Positions 1-9,316 of a stretch of DNA of 64,000 nucleotides are shown here, piece after piece. The translations under genes were made by a program, and so were the position numbers. Source of the DNA: CAADGU01 sp964581605 (GTDB taxonomy: Bacteria > Chloroflexota > Anaerolineae > Promineifilales > Promineifilaceae); NCBI GenBank assembly GCA_964581605.1, contig CAZOPF010000009.1, positions 1 to 64,000 of the forward strand, written 5' to 3'. How positions within the stretch are numbered: the stretch's first letter is position 1; every line of letters starts with the position of its first letter. Below the pieces are notes generated by a model that saw only the letters and a program-made list of their open reading frames with translations, was not told where the DNA came from and did not search any database.

Positions 1-39
1 CTCCAATTCAGTTACTTGCACGAAGAGTTTAACTTATCT

Positions 40-996
40 TCAATCTCCTGTCATAGGTTCCGGTTTTGCAGATGATTTCTCTTTAATCCCCATCATCCGC
101 GCCACCATTTTAGAGCCGACGGAGAGGTGGTGTGTTTCCAGGCGGGGGTTGAGTACCTGCTCCAATCCCTGCCCCAGCAGCGTGCAGCCCAACACCAGCC
201 AGACAATGCCCAAACCCGGCGCCACCAGCGCCCACCACGCGCCCGCGCTCATCGCGCCGCGGGTGAAGGCAAAGTTGAGCATTTGGCCCCAACTGATCTT
301 GGTAGGGTCAGACAACCCTAAAAAGCTGAGTGCGCTCTCGTTCAGCACCGCCAACGAAATGACCAGGACGGTATTGACCACAATGAGCGGCAGCACCAAC
401 GGGAAGATGTGCCGCCGGATGATATGCAGATTACCCGCGCCAATGGCCCGCGCCCGCAGCACAAATTTGCGCTGCTTCACAGACAGCGTTTGGGACCGCA
501 CCAGCCGCGCCGAACTCGTCCAGCCCAGCAGGCCAATGACCAGGATGATGTTCAGCAGGCTCGGTTTCGTCAGGGCGACCAGCAGCACAATGAGGGGGAA
601 GTCGGGGATAACCAGCATAATGTCTGTGAAGCGCATCAGGCCATTTTCCAACCTGCCGCCGTAAAAACCGGCGCTGATACCGATGACGCCGCCAATGAAG
701 ATGGAGATGAAGGAGGCAAAAAAACCAACAATGAGTGAGACTCGTGCCCCGTAAATGAAGTTGGACAGCACATCCTTCCCGGCATCATCGGTGCCCATCG
801 GGTGGGCCGGGCTGGGTGGGGCGTAGATGTCATCAATGGTCACGCGCACCGGCTGGTAGGGGTCGTAGGGGGCCAGAACAGGCGCGAAAACGGCCATCAA
901 GATCACCAGGATGAGCATGATGGCCCCCACCATGCCCATACGATTACGCCGGAAGCTGCGCCAGAAGCCGCGAATGGGAGGGGGAGAAGCTGACAT
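40..996 (-). CDS. Oligopeptide/dipeptide-type ABC transporter permease (DppC/OppC family)
   Basis: Second permease of a peptide/nickel-type ABC importer; it would form the transmembrane channel with the partner permease just upstream. The protein (318 aa from the chosen start) has an OppC-type N-terminal segment with RNRMGMVGAIMLILVILMA as first membrane helix, an extracytoplasmic loop with PYDPYQPV, and a BPD_transp_1 domain containing the ATPase-contact region GAGNLHIIRRHIFP. The ATG at 994-996 (protein begins MSASPPPIRGF) is preferred: the longer reading frame to 1056 only translates the tandem-repeat hairpin between the genes. No good ribosome-binding site is visible, so translation may be coupled to the upstream gene. 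The ATPase genes are not in the window and could lie beyond the left edge. Confidence 0.93.
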   Translation of the reverse strand: MSASPPPIRGFWRSFRRNRMGMVGAIMLILVILMAVFAPVLAPYDPYQPVRVTIDDIYAPPSPAHPMGTDDAGKDVLSNFIYGARVSLIVGFFASFISIFIGGVIGISAGFYGGRLENGLMRFTDIMLVIPDFPLIVLLVALTKPSLLNIILVIGLLGWTSSARLVRSQTLSVKQRKFVLRARAIGAGNLHIIRRHIFPLVLPLIVVNTVLVISLAVLNESALSFLGLSDPTKISWGQMLNFAFTRGAMSAGAWWALVAPGLGIVWLVLGCTLLGQGLEQVLNPRLETHHLSVGSKMVARMMGIKEKSSAKPEPMTGD

Positions 997-1004
997 ATCA
1001 TTGG

Positions 1005-1068
1005 GTAATTGGGTAATTGAGTAATTGGGTAACTGTGTAATTACCCAATTACTCAATTACCCAATTAC
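1005..1068. repeat. Hairpin of 8-nt tandem repeats between the two permease genes
   Basis: The unit GGGTAATT, with variants, is repeated four times and followed by its complement. The arms 1005-1032 and 1041-1068 are a perfect 28-bp inverted repeat with an 8-nt loop. The stop codon of the upstream permease (1065-1067) lies inside the right arm. It could be a transcript-processing or stability element within the operon. Related arrays occur near 8454-8513 and 55861-55914. Confidence 0.9.
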
Positions 1069-2096
1069 GAATCTTCCACTCTGGGATCAAGATAGGAATA
1101 CAACAGGTCGGCAGCCAGGTTGGCGAAGATGACGCTGACGGCAATGAGCAGGAAGGCGCCCTGTAATACGGGGTAGTCGCGGCGGTTCACGGCCGTAAAA
1201 ATCGCCCCACCTAAGCCTGGCCAGGAAAATACCGACTCAATCTGGATCGCCCCGGTCACAGTAAACCCCAGGTTCAGGGCAATAATCGTCACCATCGGCA
1301 GCATAGCATTGCGCAAGGCATGGCCTTTCAAAATCTGGAATGTGCCGATGCCTTTGGCTTTGGCCGTCAGGATGTAATCTTCCGACAGCACATCCAGCAG
1401 GGTGCTGCGCATGATGAGCATGTATTCACCCAGGAAGACGATGGTGTAGGTGAGGGTGGGCAAAATGAGGTGATTGCCAATGTCCAGCCAGCGTTCGATG
1501 GAGGTGTTATAGACAACGCCGGGGGTGATACGGCCGCCAATGGGCAATCCCCAATGGGTAGAGCCGATAAAAAGCAGAATGATGCCCAACCAAAAGGTGG
1601 GCAGGCTCCAGGCCGCCAGGCTGAAGAGGAGGGCGCTGTGGTCTATGGCCGTGCGTGCCTTCCACGCCGCCACAATACCCAACCCCATGCCCAGAATAAT
1701 GGCAAATATCTGCCCCAAACCAATCAGGATGATCGTGTTCCACAGCATTTCCACCAACATGTCGGCTACAGGGCGGTTGGTGTGGTAGCTGATGCCCAAT
1801 TCGCCGCGCAGCAGGTTGCCGACGTAAATGAAAAATTGGGTATCCAGGGGATTGACAAAACAGTCGCTAAATTCTATCGGGTTTAACGTTTGAAAACAGT
1901 TGATCACCGGCTTATCCAGACCAAAACGCACCCGAATCGCTTCCACCGCCTCTTGCGTCAGCCGGGGATCACGCACACCGGCCCGGGCCGGGTCGCCGGG
2001 CAGCACCCGGAACAGGAAAAAGTTGAGCGTGATGACAAAAAGGATGGTCACCACTGCCCAAACGACTTTGCGGGCGATGTAGCGGCTTCGTTTCAT
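1065..2096 (-). CDS. Oligopeptide/dipeptide-type ABC transporter permease (DppB/OppB family)
   Basis: First permease of the peptide-type ABC importer. The 343-aa protein starts MKRSRYIARKVVWAVVTIL, with one N-terminal membrane helix, then the DppB-family segment FFLFRVLPGDPARAG, a long periplasmic-type loop, and the BPD_transp_1 domain with the EAA-like region TAKAKGIGTFQILKGHALRN. It ends SYLDPRVEDS, a tail typical of DppB proteins (YxYLDPR). The ATG at 2094-2096 is chosen because upstream in-frame codons only translate the heptamer hairpin of the gene junction. It lies between the binding-protein gene and the second permease, all on the minus strand. Confidence 0.94.
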   Translation of the reverse strand: MKRSRYIARKVVWAVVTILFVITLNFFLFRVLPGDPARAGVRDPRLTQEAVEAIRVRFGLDKPVINCFQTLNPIEFSDCFVNPLDTQFFIYVGNLLRGELGISYHTNRPVADMLVEMLWNTIILIGLGQIFAIILGMGLGIVAAWKARTAIDHSALLFSLAAWSLPTFWLGIILLFIGSTHWGLPIGGRITPGVVYNTSIERWLDIGNHLILPTLTYTIVFLGEYMLIMRSTLLDVLSEDYILTAKAKGIGTFQILKGHALRNAMLPMVTIIALNLGFTVTGAIQIESVFSWPGLGGAIFTAVNRRDYPVLQGAFLLIAVSVIFANLAADLLYSYLDPRVEDS

Positions 2097-2102
2097 AGTG
2101 AG

Positions 2103-2154
2103 CAGTGAGCAGTAAGCAGTGAGCAAAATACTGCTCACTGCTTACTGCTTACTG
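2103..2154. repeat. Hairpin of 7-nt tandem repeats between binding protein and permease genes
   Basis: The unit AGCAGTG, with an AGCAGTA variant, is tandemly repeated and followed by its complement. Arms 2103-2125 and 2132-2154 pair over 23 bp with one G-U pair. The stop codon of the binding-protein gene (2149-2151) lies inside the element, 7 nt from whose other end the next gene starts (2096). Confidence 0.9.
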
Positions 2155-3861
2155 GTTTACAGGCTCAATCACCAACATGGAACTCAGGTCTTCCAGCGCC
2201 ACTTTCCCGGCGTCGGTCAGCCAGCCGCGGAAGGCGTCCGTGCGGAATGCCTGGACGGTTTGCTCATAATAGGGAATGATGTAGGGGATGTCACGATGGG
2301 CAATGGCCTGCATCTGGTGTACCAGTTCGATGCGTCGCTCTTTATCTATTTCCACCGACTGCTCGGCAAAGAGCGCATCATATTCGGGGTTGGAGTAGCC
2401 AGTTTCATTAGTACCGGTGGTAATTTCAGCGGTAGTCATTACACTGAGCAGGAAACTGGGATCAGGGTCTGACCCCCACCCCCACAGCATAATGTCAAAG
2501 TCGAAGGCGGGGCAGCACACGGCCGTAAGTGCATCGGGATCGAGCGCCTGTTGTTCGGTTCTGACGCCGATCTGGCCCCAATTACCGGCCAACAGTTCCG
2601 CCATGCGCGGGGCGTTCAGGCTGTCAGAAGGCCAGTTGAGGCGGAAGATGAGGGGACGGCCGTCGGGCGTTTCCCGCACCCCATCCTCATCGGTATCCAC
2701 ATACCCGGCGTCGTCTAAAATCTGGTTAGCTTTGGCAATATCAAAATCGTAATCTTGAATCTGGTCATTGTAAAAGACCCCTAAACTGTCTGGAATAAGG
2801 GTCAGGCCAGGCGTACCCAGCCCAAGCAGCACCACATCAATGATATTTTGTTTGTCGGTGGCGTGAGCCAGCGCCAGACGGACATTGCGGTCGAGCAGGG
2901 CAGGATGGCCGGAACAGATACCATCGTCCGGCGGGCAATTTTCCGGGGCGGTGACATTGAGAATAATGTCAGCCACAGAGGGGGCCAGAGGTGGGCCAGA
3001 AACCACCTGAACATTGGCGTCATTGCGCAGGGCGGCTACGGCCGTGTTCGGCATCTCCGTAATCATGTCCACCTGCCCCGTCTTGAGCGCCTGCACCAGC
3101 GCATCTGGATTGTCAAATGTCTGGAAGACGGCCCCGTCAATTTGTGGCCCTTTCAGGTAATGGTCCGGCACGGCATCCAGCGAGACAAACTCATTTTGCC
3201 GGTACTCCTTCATTTTGAAGGGGCCGGTGCCAATCATGGCCGTGTTTTCAAATTCGGCCGGGTTGGGTACGCCAGACCAGATATGTTCCGGCAGGGCATA
3301 GAGGTAAATAAGCTGGCTTTCGATATTGGGAATGGGTTCGGTGAGGGTGAGTACCACCGTCTGATCATCGGGCGCTTCCACGCTGGCAAAGTATTCAGTA
3401 TAGACCGGCAAAAAGGGGAAATCTTCCTGCGCCGCATACAAGTTATAGGAAAAGACAATATCAGAGGCGGTGAGTGGCTCCCCATCATGGAAAGTAATAC
3501 CGTCACGCAGGTGGAAGGTGTACACTGAACCGTCATCCGAGACATCTACACTTTCCGCCAATTCCAGGGTATAGGAACCATCGGGCTGCAACTGGTACAT
3601 GGAGTCATAAACCAGTTCAAAGATGGTATATGCTTCAGTGAGTACGGCCGTGCCTGGATTTAGCGTATCTGGGCTACCCCCCCACCCAATGCGTACAATC
3701 GCCGGTTCGGTGGATTCGGCTGATTCGGCCGCATCGGTGGTGGTGGATTCGCCACTTTCCGTTGTTTCTTCACCTTCGGCGTCTGGTGTTGTTGTCCCCC
3801 CACCACAGGCAGCCAGCAACAAAAGCAACAAAGCTAAACAGATGACCCAGTAACGATTCAT
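2149..3861 (-). CDS. Peptide-type ABC transporter substrate-binding lipoprotein (SBP family 5)
   Basis: Extracytoplasmic receptor that would deliver peptides or a similar solute to the two permeases downstream. The 570-aa protein has a lipoprotein signal peptide (MNRYWVICLALLLLLLAAC, lipidated Cys about 19), an acidic Ser/Thr/Glu linker, then the SBP_bac_5 fold: the strand YTFHLRDGITFHDGEPLTA is diagnostic, and DRNVRLALAHATDKQNIID is the usual central helix region. The start at 3859-3861 has a strong ribosome-binding site (GGAGGAAAG) and fits the signal peptide; the longer frame to 3930 is not needed. A minus-strand promoter lies at 3935-3962. The substrate cannot be told from sequence. Confidence 0.95.
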   Translation of the reverse strand: MNRYWVICLALLLLLLAACGGGTTTPDAEGEETTESGESTTTDAAESAESTEPAIVRIGWGGSPDTLNPGTAVLTEAYTIFELVYDSMYQLQPDGSYTLELAESVDVSDDGSVYTFHLRDGITFHDGEPLTASDIVFSYNLYAAQEDFPFLPVYTEYFASVEAPDDQTVVLTLTEPIPNIESQLIYLYALPEHIWSGVPNPAEFENTAMIGTGPFKMKEYRQNEFVSLDAVPDHYLKGPQIDGAVFQTFDNPDALVQALKTGQVDMITEMPNTAVAALRNDANVQVVSGPPLAPSVADIILNVTAPENCPPDDGICSGHPALLDRNVRLALAHATDKQNIIDVVLLGLGTPGLTLIPDSLGVFYNDQIQDYDFDIAKANQILDDAGYVDTDEDGVRETPDGRPLIFRLNWPSDSLNAPRMAELLAGNWGQIGVRTEQQALDPDALTAVCCPAFDFDIMLWGWGSDPDPSFLLSVMTTAEITTGTNETGYSNPEYDALFAEQSVEIDKERRIELVHQMQAIAHRDIPYIIPYYEQTVQAFRTDAFRGWLTDAGKVALEDLSSMLVIEPVNQ

Positions 3862-3934
3862 GCTTCTTTCCTCCATCGGTTGGTAACGGCCGTGTTCCGG
3901 TAATCGGCTATCGGCATACGGCTCAAACAAGGCG

Positions 3935-3962
3935 ATTATACGGAGGAACGATCAAAAGACAA
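3935..3962 (-). promoter_or_regulatory. Sigma70-like promoter of the ABC importer operon
   Basis: On the minus strand there is a TTGTCT box (3957-3962) and a perfect TATAAT (3935-3940) separated by 16 nt. The predicted start near 3928 leaves a leader of about 65 nt before the ATG and its GGAGGAAAG ribosome-binding site. Confidence 0.6.
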
Positions 3963-4039
3963 CCAACCGACTGCACCTGGCGATGGAATCCCCAGACTGT
4001 TATAAAAACGCGCTCAAGCACGTTAAGGGTGGGCTTTCT

Positions 4040-4061
4040 AACCTGCTTGAGCAGGTTTTTT
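4040..4061 (+). terminator. Terminator-like hairpin between divergent-coded units
   Basis: AACCTGC-TTGA-GCAGGTT is followed by a T run on the plus strand. No plus-strand gene ends here, so its role is uncertain. The stem would also form in minus-strand transcripts leaving the P450 gene, but there no T run follows. Confidence 0.4.
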
Positions 4062-4123
4062 ATATCAGACACCGGATTCCATCCGGTGGCAACAAGGCGG
4101 TATTTTCATATTGAACCATTCTT

Positions 4124-5365
4124 CTAGCCGCCAGCCTGATTGCGAACGGTTGCTAATAGCAAACTTTCCAGGCCGCGCAAAGCAATTAATGGCCGCCAGG
4201 TTAACTCGTTGGTCGCTAACTGCATATACGGCCGGCGGCGCAGCAGCGTGGTGAGCGCAATCTCCGCTTCCAGCCGGGCCAGAGGTGCGCCGACACAATA
4301 ATGGATACCGCCACCAAACGAGAGGTTACGGACTTCCTGACGGGTGATGTCCAGACAGTCAGGGTCACTGAACACGGCCGTATCCCGATTCGCCGCCCCC
4401 AAAATCAGACACACCGTTTGTCCGTACCGGAAGTTGGCCCCATTGAATGACATATCTTCGGTGACCGTGCGGAAGGTCATTTGCACAGGGCTGTCGTAAC
4501 GCAGGAGTTCCTCTACGGCCGTGCCCACCAGGGCCGGATTTTCTCGCAGCAACGCCAACTGATCCGGATGTTGCAGCAAGGCCAGCATCCCATTGCCAAT
4601 CAGATTCACCGTCGTCTCGTGCCCCGCACCAATAAGCAAGATGCACATGGCAATCAGTTCACTCTCGCTCAGACGGTCGCCCTGTTCCTCGGCCGCAATC
4701 AGCGCCGAGAGAATGTCATCCTGCGGATGTTGGCGGTGCCCGGCAATGACTGTTTGCAACATCTCCGTAAACGCAGGCATGATCTGGTTTGCCTGGAAAA
4801 GTTGGGCCACATCCTGGCGCACATCAAACCCGGCCACCACCGCCCCCGTCCACTCCCGCAAATTAGCGCGTTGGGCCGGTGGAATGCCCAACATCTCGGC
4901 AATCACCGTCATCGGCAGCGGAAAAGCAAAATCCGCAATCAAATCCATCTGCTCGTGCCCCTCCACCTGATCCAACAACGCATCGGCAATTTCCTGGATG
5001 CGCGGCCGCAGCCGGGCCACCGCCTGTGGCGTAAACGCCTTATGTACCAGCGTCCGCAGCCGGGTATGGTCGGGTGGGTCTTGAAACAACATCCACTGCC
5101 ACAACATATCAAAAAAGGGGCGAAACGGAGAGGCAATGGGTATGCGCTTCTCTGGTGGGGCCAATCGCTGCCAGTCACGGCCGAAACGATTATCGCGCAA
5201 AATCGCCTGTACATCAGCATAACGGCTCACCCACCACGCGCCGGACATCATCGGGTTTACCGGTGGCCCCCAATACATAGGGCAATCTTGCCGCAATTCG
5301 CGGTAGACATCGTAAGGATTTGCCCGAAAATCGGGCGCAAATGGGTCAAAAAACCATTCGTTCAT
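4124..5365 (-). CDS. Cytochrome P450 (bacterial class I type)
   Basis: Heme monooxygenase of the soluble bacterial type that takes electrons from separate ferredoxin partners; none is seen nearby. The 413-aa protein begins MNEWFFDPFAPDFRANPYDV. It has the I-helix oxygen-activation motif AGHETT (about 247-252), the K-helix ExxR (E286 and R289, in EELLRYDSP) and the heme-ligand loop FGGGIHYCVGAPLARLE with Cys about 357. The short N-terminus without membrane anchor resembles CYP107-like enzymes. The start at 5363-5365 excludes two perfect palindromes (5391-5422, 5436-5473) that a longer reading frame would translate. The substrate is unknown; an FAD monooxygenase and an acyl-CoA ligase lie further along the same strand. 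Confidence 0.94.
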   Translation of the reverse strand: MNEWFFDPFAPDFRANPYDVYRELRQDCPMYWGPPVNPMMSGAWWVSRYADVQAILRDNRFGRDWQRLAPPEKRIPIASPFRPFFDMLWQWMLFQDPPDHTRLRTLVHKAFTPQAVARLRPRIQEIADALLDQVEGHEQMDLIADFAFPLPMTVIAEMLGIPPAQRANLREWTGAVVAGFDVRQDVAQLFQANQIMPAFTEMLQTVIAGHRQHPQDDILSALIAAEEQGDRLSESELIAMCILLIGAGHETTVNLIGNGMLALLQHPDQLALLRENPALVGTAVEELLRYDSPVQMTFRTVTEDMSFNGANFRYGQTVCLILGAANRDTAVFSDPDCLDITRQEVRNLSFGGGIHYCVGAPLARLEAEIALTTLLRRRPYMQLATNELTWRPLIALRGLESLLLATVRNQAGG

Positions 5366-5390
5366 AAATACCCTGGTTTGAATATAGTGA

Positions 5391-5422
5391 GTGGTTAATG
5401 GCTGGTACCAGCCATTAACCAC
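5391..5422. repeat. Perfect 32-bp palindrome upstream of the P450 gene
   Basis: Arms 5391-5406 and 5407-5422 are exact complements with no loop; the core is GGCTGGTACCAGCC. It lies 25 nt upstream of the P450 start, close to a second unrelated palindrome. Confidence 0.85.
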
Positions 5423-5435
5423 CAGGGAGAAGTGG

Positions 5436-5473
5436 GCAACCTCAGATGCCCACCGGTGGGCATCTGAGGTTGC
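5436..5473. repeat. Perfect 38-bp palindrome between P450 and surface-protein genes
   Basis: Arms 5436-5454 and 5455-5473 are exact complements without a loop; the centre is GCCCACCGGTGGGC. It lies 32 nt beyond the stop codon of the large surface-protein gene and could serve as its transcript end, although no T run follows. Confidence 0.85.
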
Positions 5474-5505
5474 GAACTCCACATCAATCTATTGGTGATG
5501 CTTTT

Positions 5506-8361
5506 TTAACGGGTGATGACCGGCAAGAAGATGAGGAAGCCTTCCACCACTGTCACATCTACTGTATCAAAATTATTGCCCGGGTTGTCGTCGAATTCGT
5601 CCAGGTATACATCGGCGCGGTTGGTGAATACCGTACCTTCCGCAAGACCTGCATCCACTGTCACAACAATCTGAATGGTGGCGCTGCCGCTAGCCGGGAT
5701 CGTGCCCAAATCGCACATGATCCCCTGGCAACTGCCCTGGCTAGGTGTGGCCGTCACAAAACCAACTTCCAATGGCAGATTATCTATCACGGTAACATTG
5801 GTCGCCTCCAGGTTTTCGTTTAGATTCTCTACTAACAGCGTGTAAACCAGACTGGTGCCGGCAATAGCCTGGCTGGATGAGGCCGTCTTAGTCATTTGCA
5901 GGTCTACGGCATTGGAAGCCTGGACGGTGGTATTCGCCGTCGCCAGATTATTGCTCGTATCCGGGTCGCCTTCGTTGGCGGAAACAACGGCACTGTTAGC
6001 AATTGTGCCAATGTAGGTATTCGGCGTGGTGACGTAAATCAAAATAGTGGCCGTTTCGCCGCTGGCAAGTGTGCCCAGATTACAGGTGACAATGGGATTG
6101 CCACTGCAACTACCCTGGCTGGGATCGGTGGTGACGGAGAGAAGCGATGGCGGCAGGGTATCCACTAATGTCACACCGGTGGCATCAGACGGGCCATTGT
6201 TGATCACTTCAATGGTATAAGTGAGCGGAGAGGCAACTTCCACCGGATCGGGGAAGTCTTGCATCGTTACGGCCAGGTCGGCGGAGAGGAATACGGCCGT
6301 CACCGCCGTCGAGTCATTGTTATTGGGGTTCGGGTCAGGGGAGCCGGTGACAGTGGCCGTGTTGGTGAGGGTGTCAGTGGTCACGGCCGTGCCCACAATC
6401 GTCACCGTCACCACCGCATTGGCCGCCAGATTACCCAGATTGCAGCTAATCGTTGTCGTGCCAGAGCAGCTCCCGGCCGTCGAACTGACCGAATCCAGGT
6501 CAAACGTGGCTGGTAATGGATCGCTCATCGTCACCCCATTCACCGGGTTCGGCCCGGCAAAAACATTGATCTGATAGGTCAGCGGCGCGCCGGTATAGGC
6601 CGGGTCAGGACTGTCCGTTTTAATGATGGTCAGGTCGGTGGGGGGATTGATGGTGGTGTTTTCGCTGTCGCTGTTATTTGCCAGATTGTTGTCAATTTCG
6701 TTGCTGGTCACATCCGCCAGCATGGTGGCCGTTCCGGCTGTTGTCGGCGCAAGCAAAATGTCTACCGCCACGCTGCCACCATTGGCAATTAAACCTAACC
6801 AGCATGTCACCACGCCGGCCACTTCGGTGCAGTTGCCCTGGTCAGGCACGGCCGTGACAAAGATAGCATTTGCAGGCAAATCGGCGACCACTTCCACCCC
6901 CGTGGCCACGTGCGAGCCGCCATTATTGACGGTCAGCGTATACGTCAAATCATCCCCCACCGCCACCGGGTCGCCAGAGTCGGCAATCGTCAGCGCCAGA
7001 TTGGCCAACCCCGATTCAAACGCGCCCATATCACAGGCCGCCCCCACCGGGCGCGGAAAGCCACGCTGGTCAGTAGATAACCCACCACCGCTCTGGTTGG
7101 TGCAGCCACCGAGATTGCCCGTGTTGCGGGCCGGGCTGTCATACAACAGCCCATGCGTCTCCGTTTCGCCGCCATTGTCCTGCAATGGGCCGAGCAGCGG
7201 GTCTACATCCACAATCATGCCGGTAGAAACGCCGGTCAGCGTGCAGCCGGTATCGTTGCCAATCAGGTTATACCCACCAGAAGTGAGGGCGCTACCGCCA
7301 CAATCAGGCGGGCTACCAGGCTGGGTGGCCGTATTTTGGGCAATAATGCTGTTTTGCAGGTTGACTGTGCCGTAGTTGAGGATGCCGCCGCCGCTGGTGG
7401 CACTGTTGTAGGCAACGGTAGCATTGAATAAATGGGCAGTGGAATTGAAGTTGATGTACATTCCCCCACCGTCGGTTGATGTGCTGATGTTGTGGCTGAC
7501 GGTACTGTTGATCAGGGTGAGTTCGGCCGTAGGGCCACTGACGTAGATGCCTGCGCCACTGCTCGTTATGCCGGTGTTCAGATTGTGGCTGACCGTGCTA
7601 TTGATCAGAACAAAGTTACCGTTGTAGGTATAAATACCACCACCGCTATGCCCGGTCACATTGTGGGTGATGGCGCTGTCAATCAACGTCGTCAGGGTAT
7701 CCGGGCCGCCGCCCAAACCCGCGCCGCCGGCATTGCCGTTATCGGTGTTGTTGGTGATGAGGCTGCGGGTAATGGTCATGACGCCGCTATTCCAGACGCC
7801 GCCACCAGAGGAGGCGGTGTTGCCGGTAATCATGCTGTCTTCCAGGGTGAATTCTCCTTGCGAGAGGATGCCGCCGCCAGCAAAACCGCCGGTATCCTGC
7901 CCGCCAGAGATGGTGACACCAGCTACTGTGACCTGGATACCGGAGTAGACTTCCAGCACGCGTTCGCCCATCTGCCCGTGAATATGGGTGGTTTCTGCAC
8001 CCGCCCCCTGAATGAGCATGTTGCTTTGCACATCCAGGTCGCCTTTGGCGTCTTCGTCGCCACTGGTGAGGGTGAGGTTATATGTTCCGGCAGGGATGTT
8101 GATGGTGTCAGTGCCACTTCCGGCGGGGCAGGCGTCTACGGCCGTGTCTGTATTCGCCGCCCGGATCGCTTCCCGCAACGAACAGTCACCATCAAAGTTC
8201 AGTTCATCGGTGGTGGTGTTGACGTTGATGGTGGTAGTGGGCGCGGCCGTCACCTGTGATGGGTGCGGCGTGAACCAGAGGCCGACCAATGTGAAAATGA
8301 GGATGAGGGGCAACACAAATTTAGACCGCAAAGCCAACAGAACAGAAAATAACTTATTCAT
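5506..8361 (-). CDS. Secreted CSLREA-domain beta-helix protein with DUF11 repeats
   Basis: A large cell-surface or secreted protein (951 aa) of unknown ligand. After a long signal sequence (KFVLPLILIFTLVGLWF) come a CSLREA domain (CSLREAIRAANTDTAVDACP), a right-handed parallel beta-helix built of imperfect repeats such as SGGGVWNSGVMTITRSLI and NSTVSHN, a choice-of-anchor-type segment ending CDMGAFESG, and about four DUF11-like beta-sandwich repeats, each containing a G-V-(T/E)-(V/M/L)-x-D-x-L-P strand and a GSCSG/GNCTE-type turn. It ends VEGFLIFLPVITR; a very similar end, IYLPMVTR, occurs on another secreted beta-helix protein here (stop at 53903), so the tail may be a sorting or anchoring signal. 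The ATG at 8359-8361 has a GAGGAG ribosome-binding site. Confidence 0.92.
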   Translation of the reverse strand: MNKLFSVLLALRSKFVLPLILIFTLVGLWFTPHPSQVTAAPTTTINVNTTTDELNFDGDCSLREAIRAANTDTAVDACPAGSGTDTINIPAGTYNLTLTSGDEDAKGDLDVQSNMLIQGAGAETTHIHGQMGERVLEVYSGIQVTVAGVTISGGQDTGGFAGGGILSQGEFTLEDSMITGNTASSGGGVWNSGVMTITRSLITNNTDNGNAGGAGLGGGPDTLTTLIDSAITHNVTGHSGGGIYTYNGNFVLINSTVSHNLNTGITSSGAGIYVSGPTAELTLINSTVSHNISTSTDGGGMYINFNSTAHLFNATVAYNSATSGGGILNYGTVNLQNSIIAQNTATQPGSPPDCGGSALTSGGYNLIGNDTGCTLTGVSTGMIVDVDPLLGPLQDNGGETETHGLLYDSPARNTGNLGGCTNQSGGGLSTDQRGFPRPVGAACDMGAFESGLANLALTIADSGDPVAVGDDLTYTLTVNNGGSHVATGVEVVADLPANAIFVTAVPDQGNCTEVAGVVTCWLGLIANGGSVAVDILLAPTTAGTATMLADVTSNEIDNNLANNSDSENTTINPPTDLTIIKTDSPDPAYTGAPLTYQINVFAGPNPVNGVTMSDPLPATFDLDSVSSTAGSCSGTTTISCNLGNLAANAVVTVTIVGTAVTTDTLTNTATVTGSPDPNPNNNDSTAVTAVFLSADLAVTMQDFPDPVEVASPLTYTIEVINNGPSDATGVTLVDTLPPSLLSVTTDPSQGSCSGNPIVTCNLGTLASGETATILIYVTTPNTYIGTIANSAVVSANEGDPDTSNNLATANTTVQASNAVDLQMTKTASSSQAIAGTSLVYTLLVENLNENLEATNVTVIDNLPLEVGFVTATPSQGSCQGIMCDLGTIPASGSATIQIVVTVDAGLAEGTVFTNRADVYLDEFDDNPGNNFDTVDVTVVEGFLIFLPVITR

Positions 8362-8453
8362 GTTTTTCTCCTCGAAATGGAGTAGGGCGATTTGGCAAAT
8401 CATCCTACAGTTAAAGGGGTGGAAAATTAAGTGATCGTTTGCAAATAAGTTAG

Positions 8454-8513
8454 CAATTGGGTAATTGGGTAATTAAGTAATTGAAGCGGCTAATTACCCA
8501 ATTACTCAATTAC
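8454..8513. repeat. Hairpin of GGGTAATT-type octamer repeats
   Basis: Tandem GGGTAATT-like units followed by the near-complement, imperfectly paired around a short GC-rich loop. It is the same unit as at 1005-1068. It lies between the minus-strand membrane-protein gene (stop 8532) and the surface-protein gene. Confidence 0.85.
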
Positions 8514-8531
8514 AAAATCACTGCACGGTTA

Positions 8532-9305
8532 CTAAGGCATAACATCGGCCACAACAAACAACGGCCGTGTCTGCCGATGGATAAACAGGTAATAGATGGC
8601 CAGGGCGGCGCTGTAGAGCAGCACGGCCGTGTACAGATACAAACTCAACGCATGTTCTGGCTTTACCGCGCCAAAATGGGGGATGAACCGGGGCAGCAGC
8701 ACCAGGTCATACGCCAGAAAACTCCACAGCGGGGCAACAGCATAATGCCAGCGCGGCCGCAGCACCGCATAAAGAAAATAGAACGCATCACCAATAAAAA
8801 TCAGCCCAAAGATCACCGAGGAATCCGCATTCAGCGGCCAGGGAAAGATGATGGGCACACGCAAGACAAGGGCGATACCGACGAGCAGAAGCACGGCCGT
8901 GAACACCACAAACGACCAGCGCACCAGATTGGGCGTAGACCGCGAATCACGCAAAGGCAGCCGATGACTCCACCAAAACAGGGCCACATTGAACAGGGCA
9001 AACAGGCCACAGATGGTGGCATACACCGGCAGCCCCACCGCCAGGAAAAAAACGGTCAACCCGGCCATCATCACCACCAGATTCAGCGCCCCGCCAGCCA
9101 GCGCCCCCCATTCGCCAGACACGCCAATCCAGAGCAGGGCGGCGGCAATAGCCGCCTGAATGGCCGCAATAAATGTGTAGGAGAGTGGGCCATCTGGCCA
9201 GGGCCAGGTCGCCAGCGCCCAGGGCCACTGCCAGAAATAGCCCGCCGCCAAAACCAACAAAGCTATGCCACTGCCAATTGTTACCAGACGTAAAAGTTTA
9301 TCCAT
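8532..9305 (-). CDS. Polytopic membrane protein of unknown function
   Basis: A 257-aa protein with about eight hydrophobic helices, starting MDKLLRLVTIGSGIALLVLAA. I recognise no family motif. Helices are interrupted by short polar loops such as WWSHRLPLRDSRSTPNLVRW. The ATG at 9303-9305 has an AGGAGAG ribosome-binding site. The gene follows the acyl-CoA ligase gene by 11 nt on the same strand, so the two are probably cotranscribed, but this does not reveal a role. Confidence 0.8.
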   Translation of the reverse strand: MDKLLRLVTIGSGIALLVLAAGYFWQWPWALATWPWPDGPLSYTFIAAIQAAIAAALLWIGVSGEWGALAGGALNLVVMMAGLTVFFLAVGLPVYATICGLFALFNVALFWWSHRLPLRDSRSTPNLVRWSFVVFTAVLLLVGIALVLRVPIIFPWPLNADSSVIFGLIFIGDAFYFLYAVLRPRWHYAVAPLWSFLAYDLVLLPRFIPHFGAVKPEHALSLYLYTAVLLYSAALAIYYLFIHRQTRPLFVVADVMP

Positions 9306-9316
9306 CTCTCGCTCTC

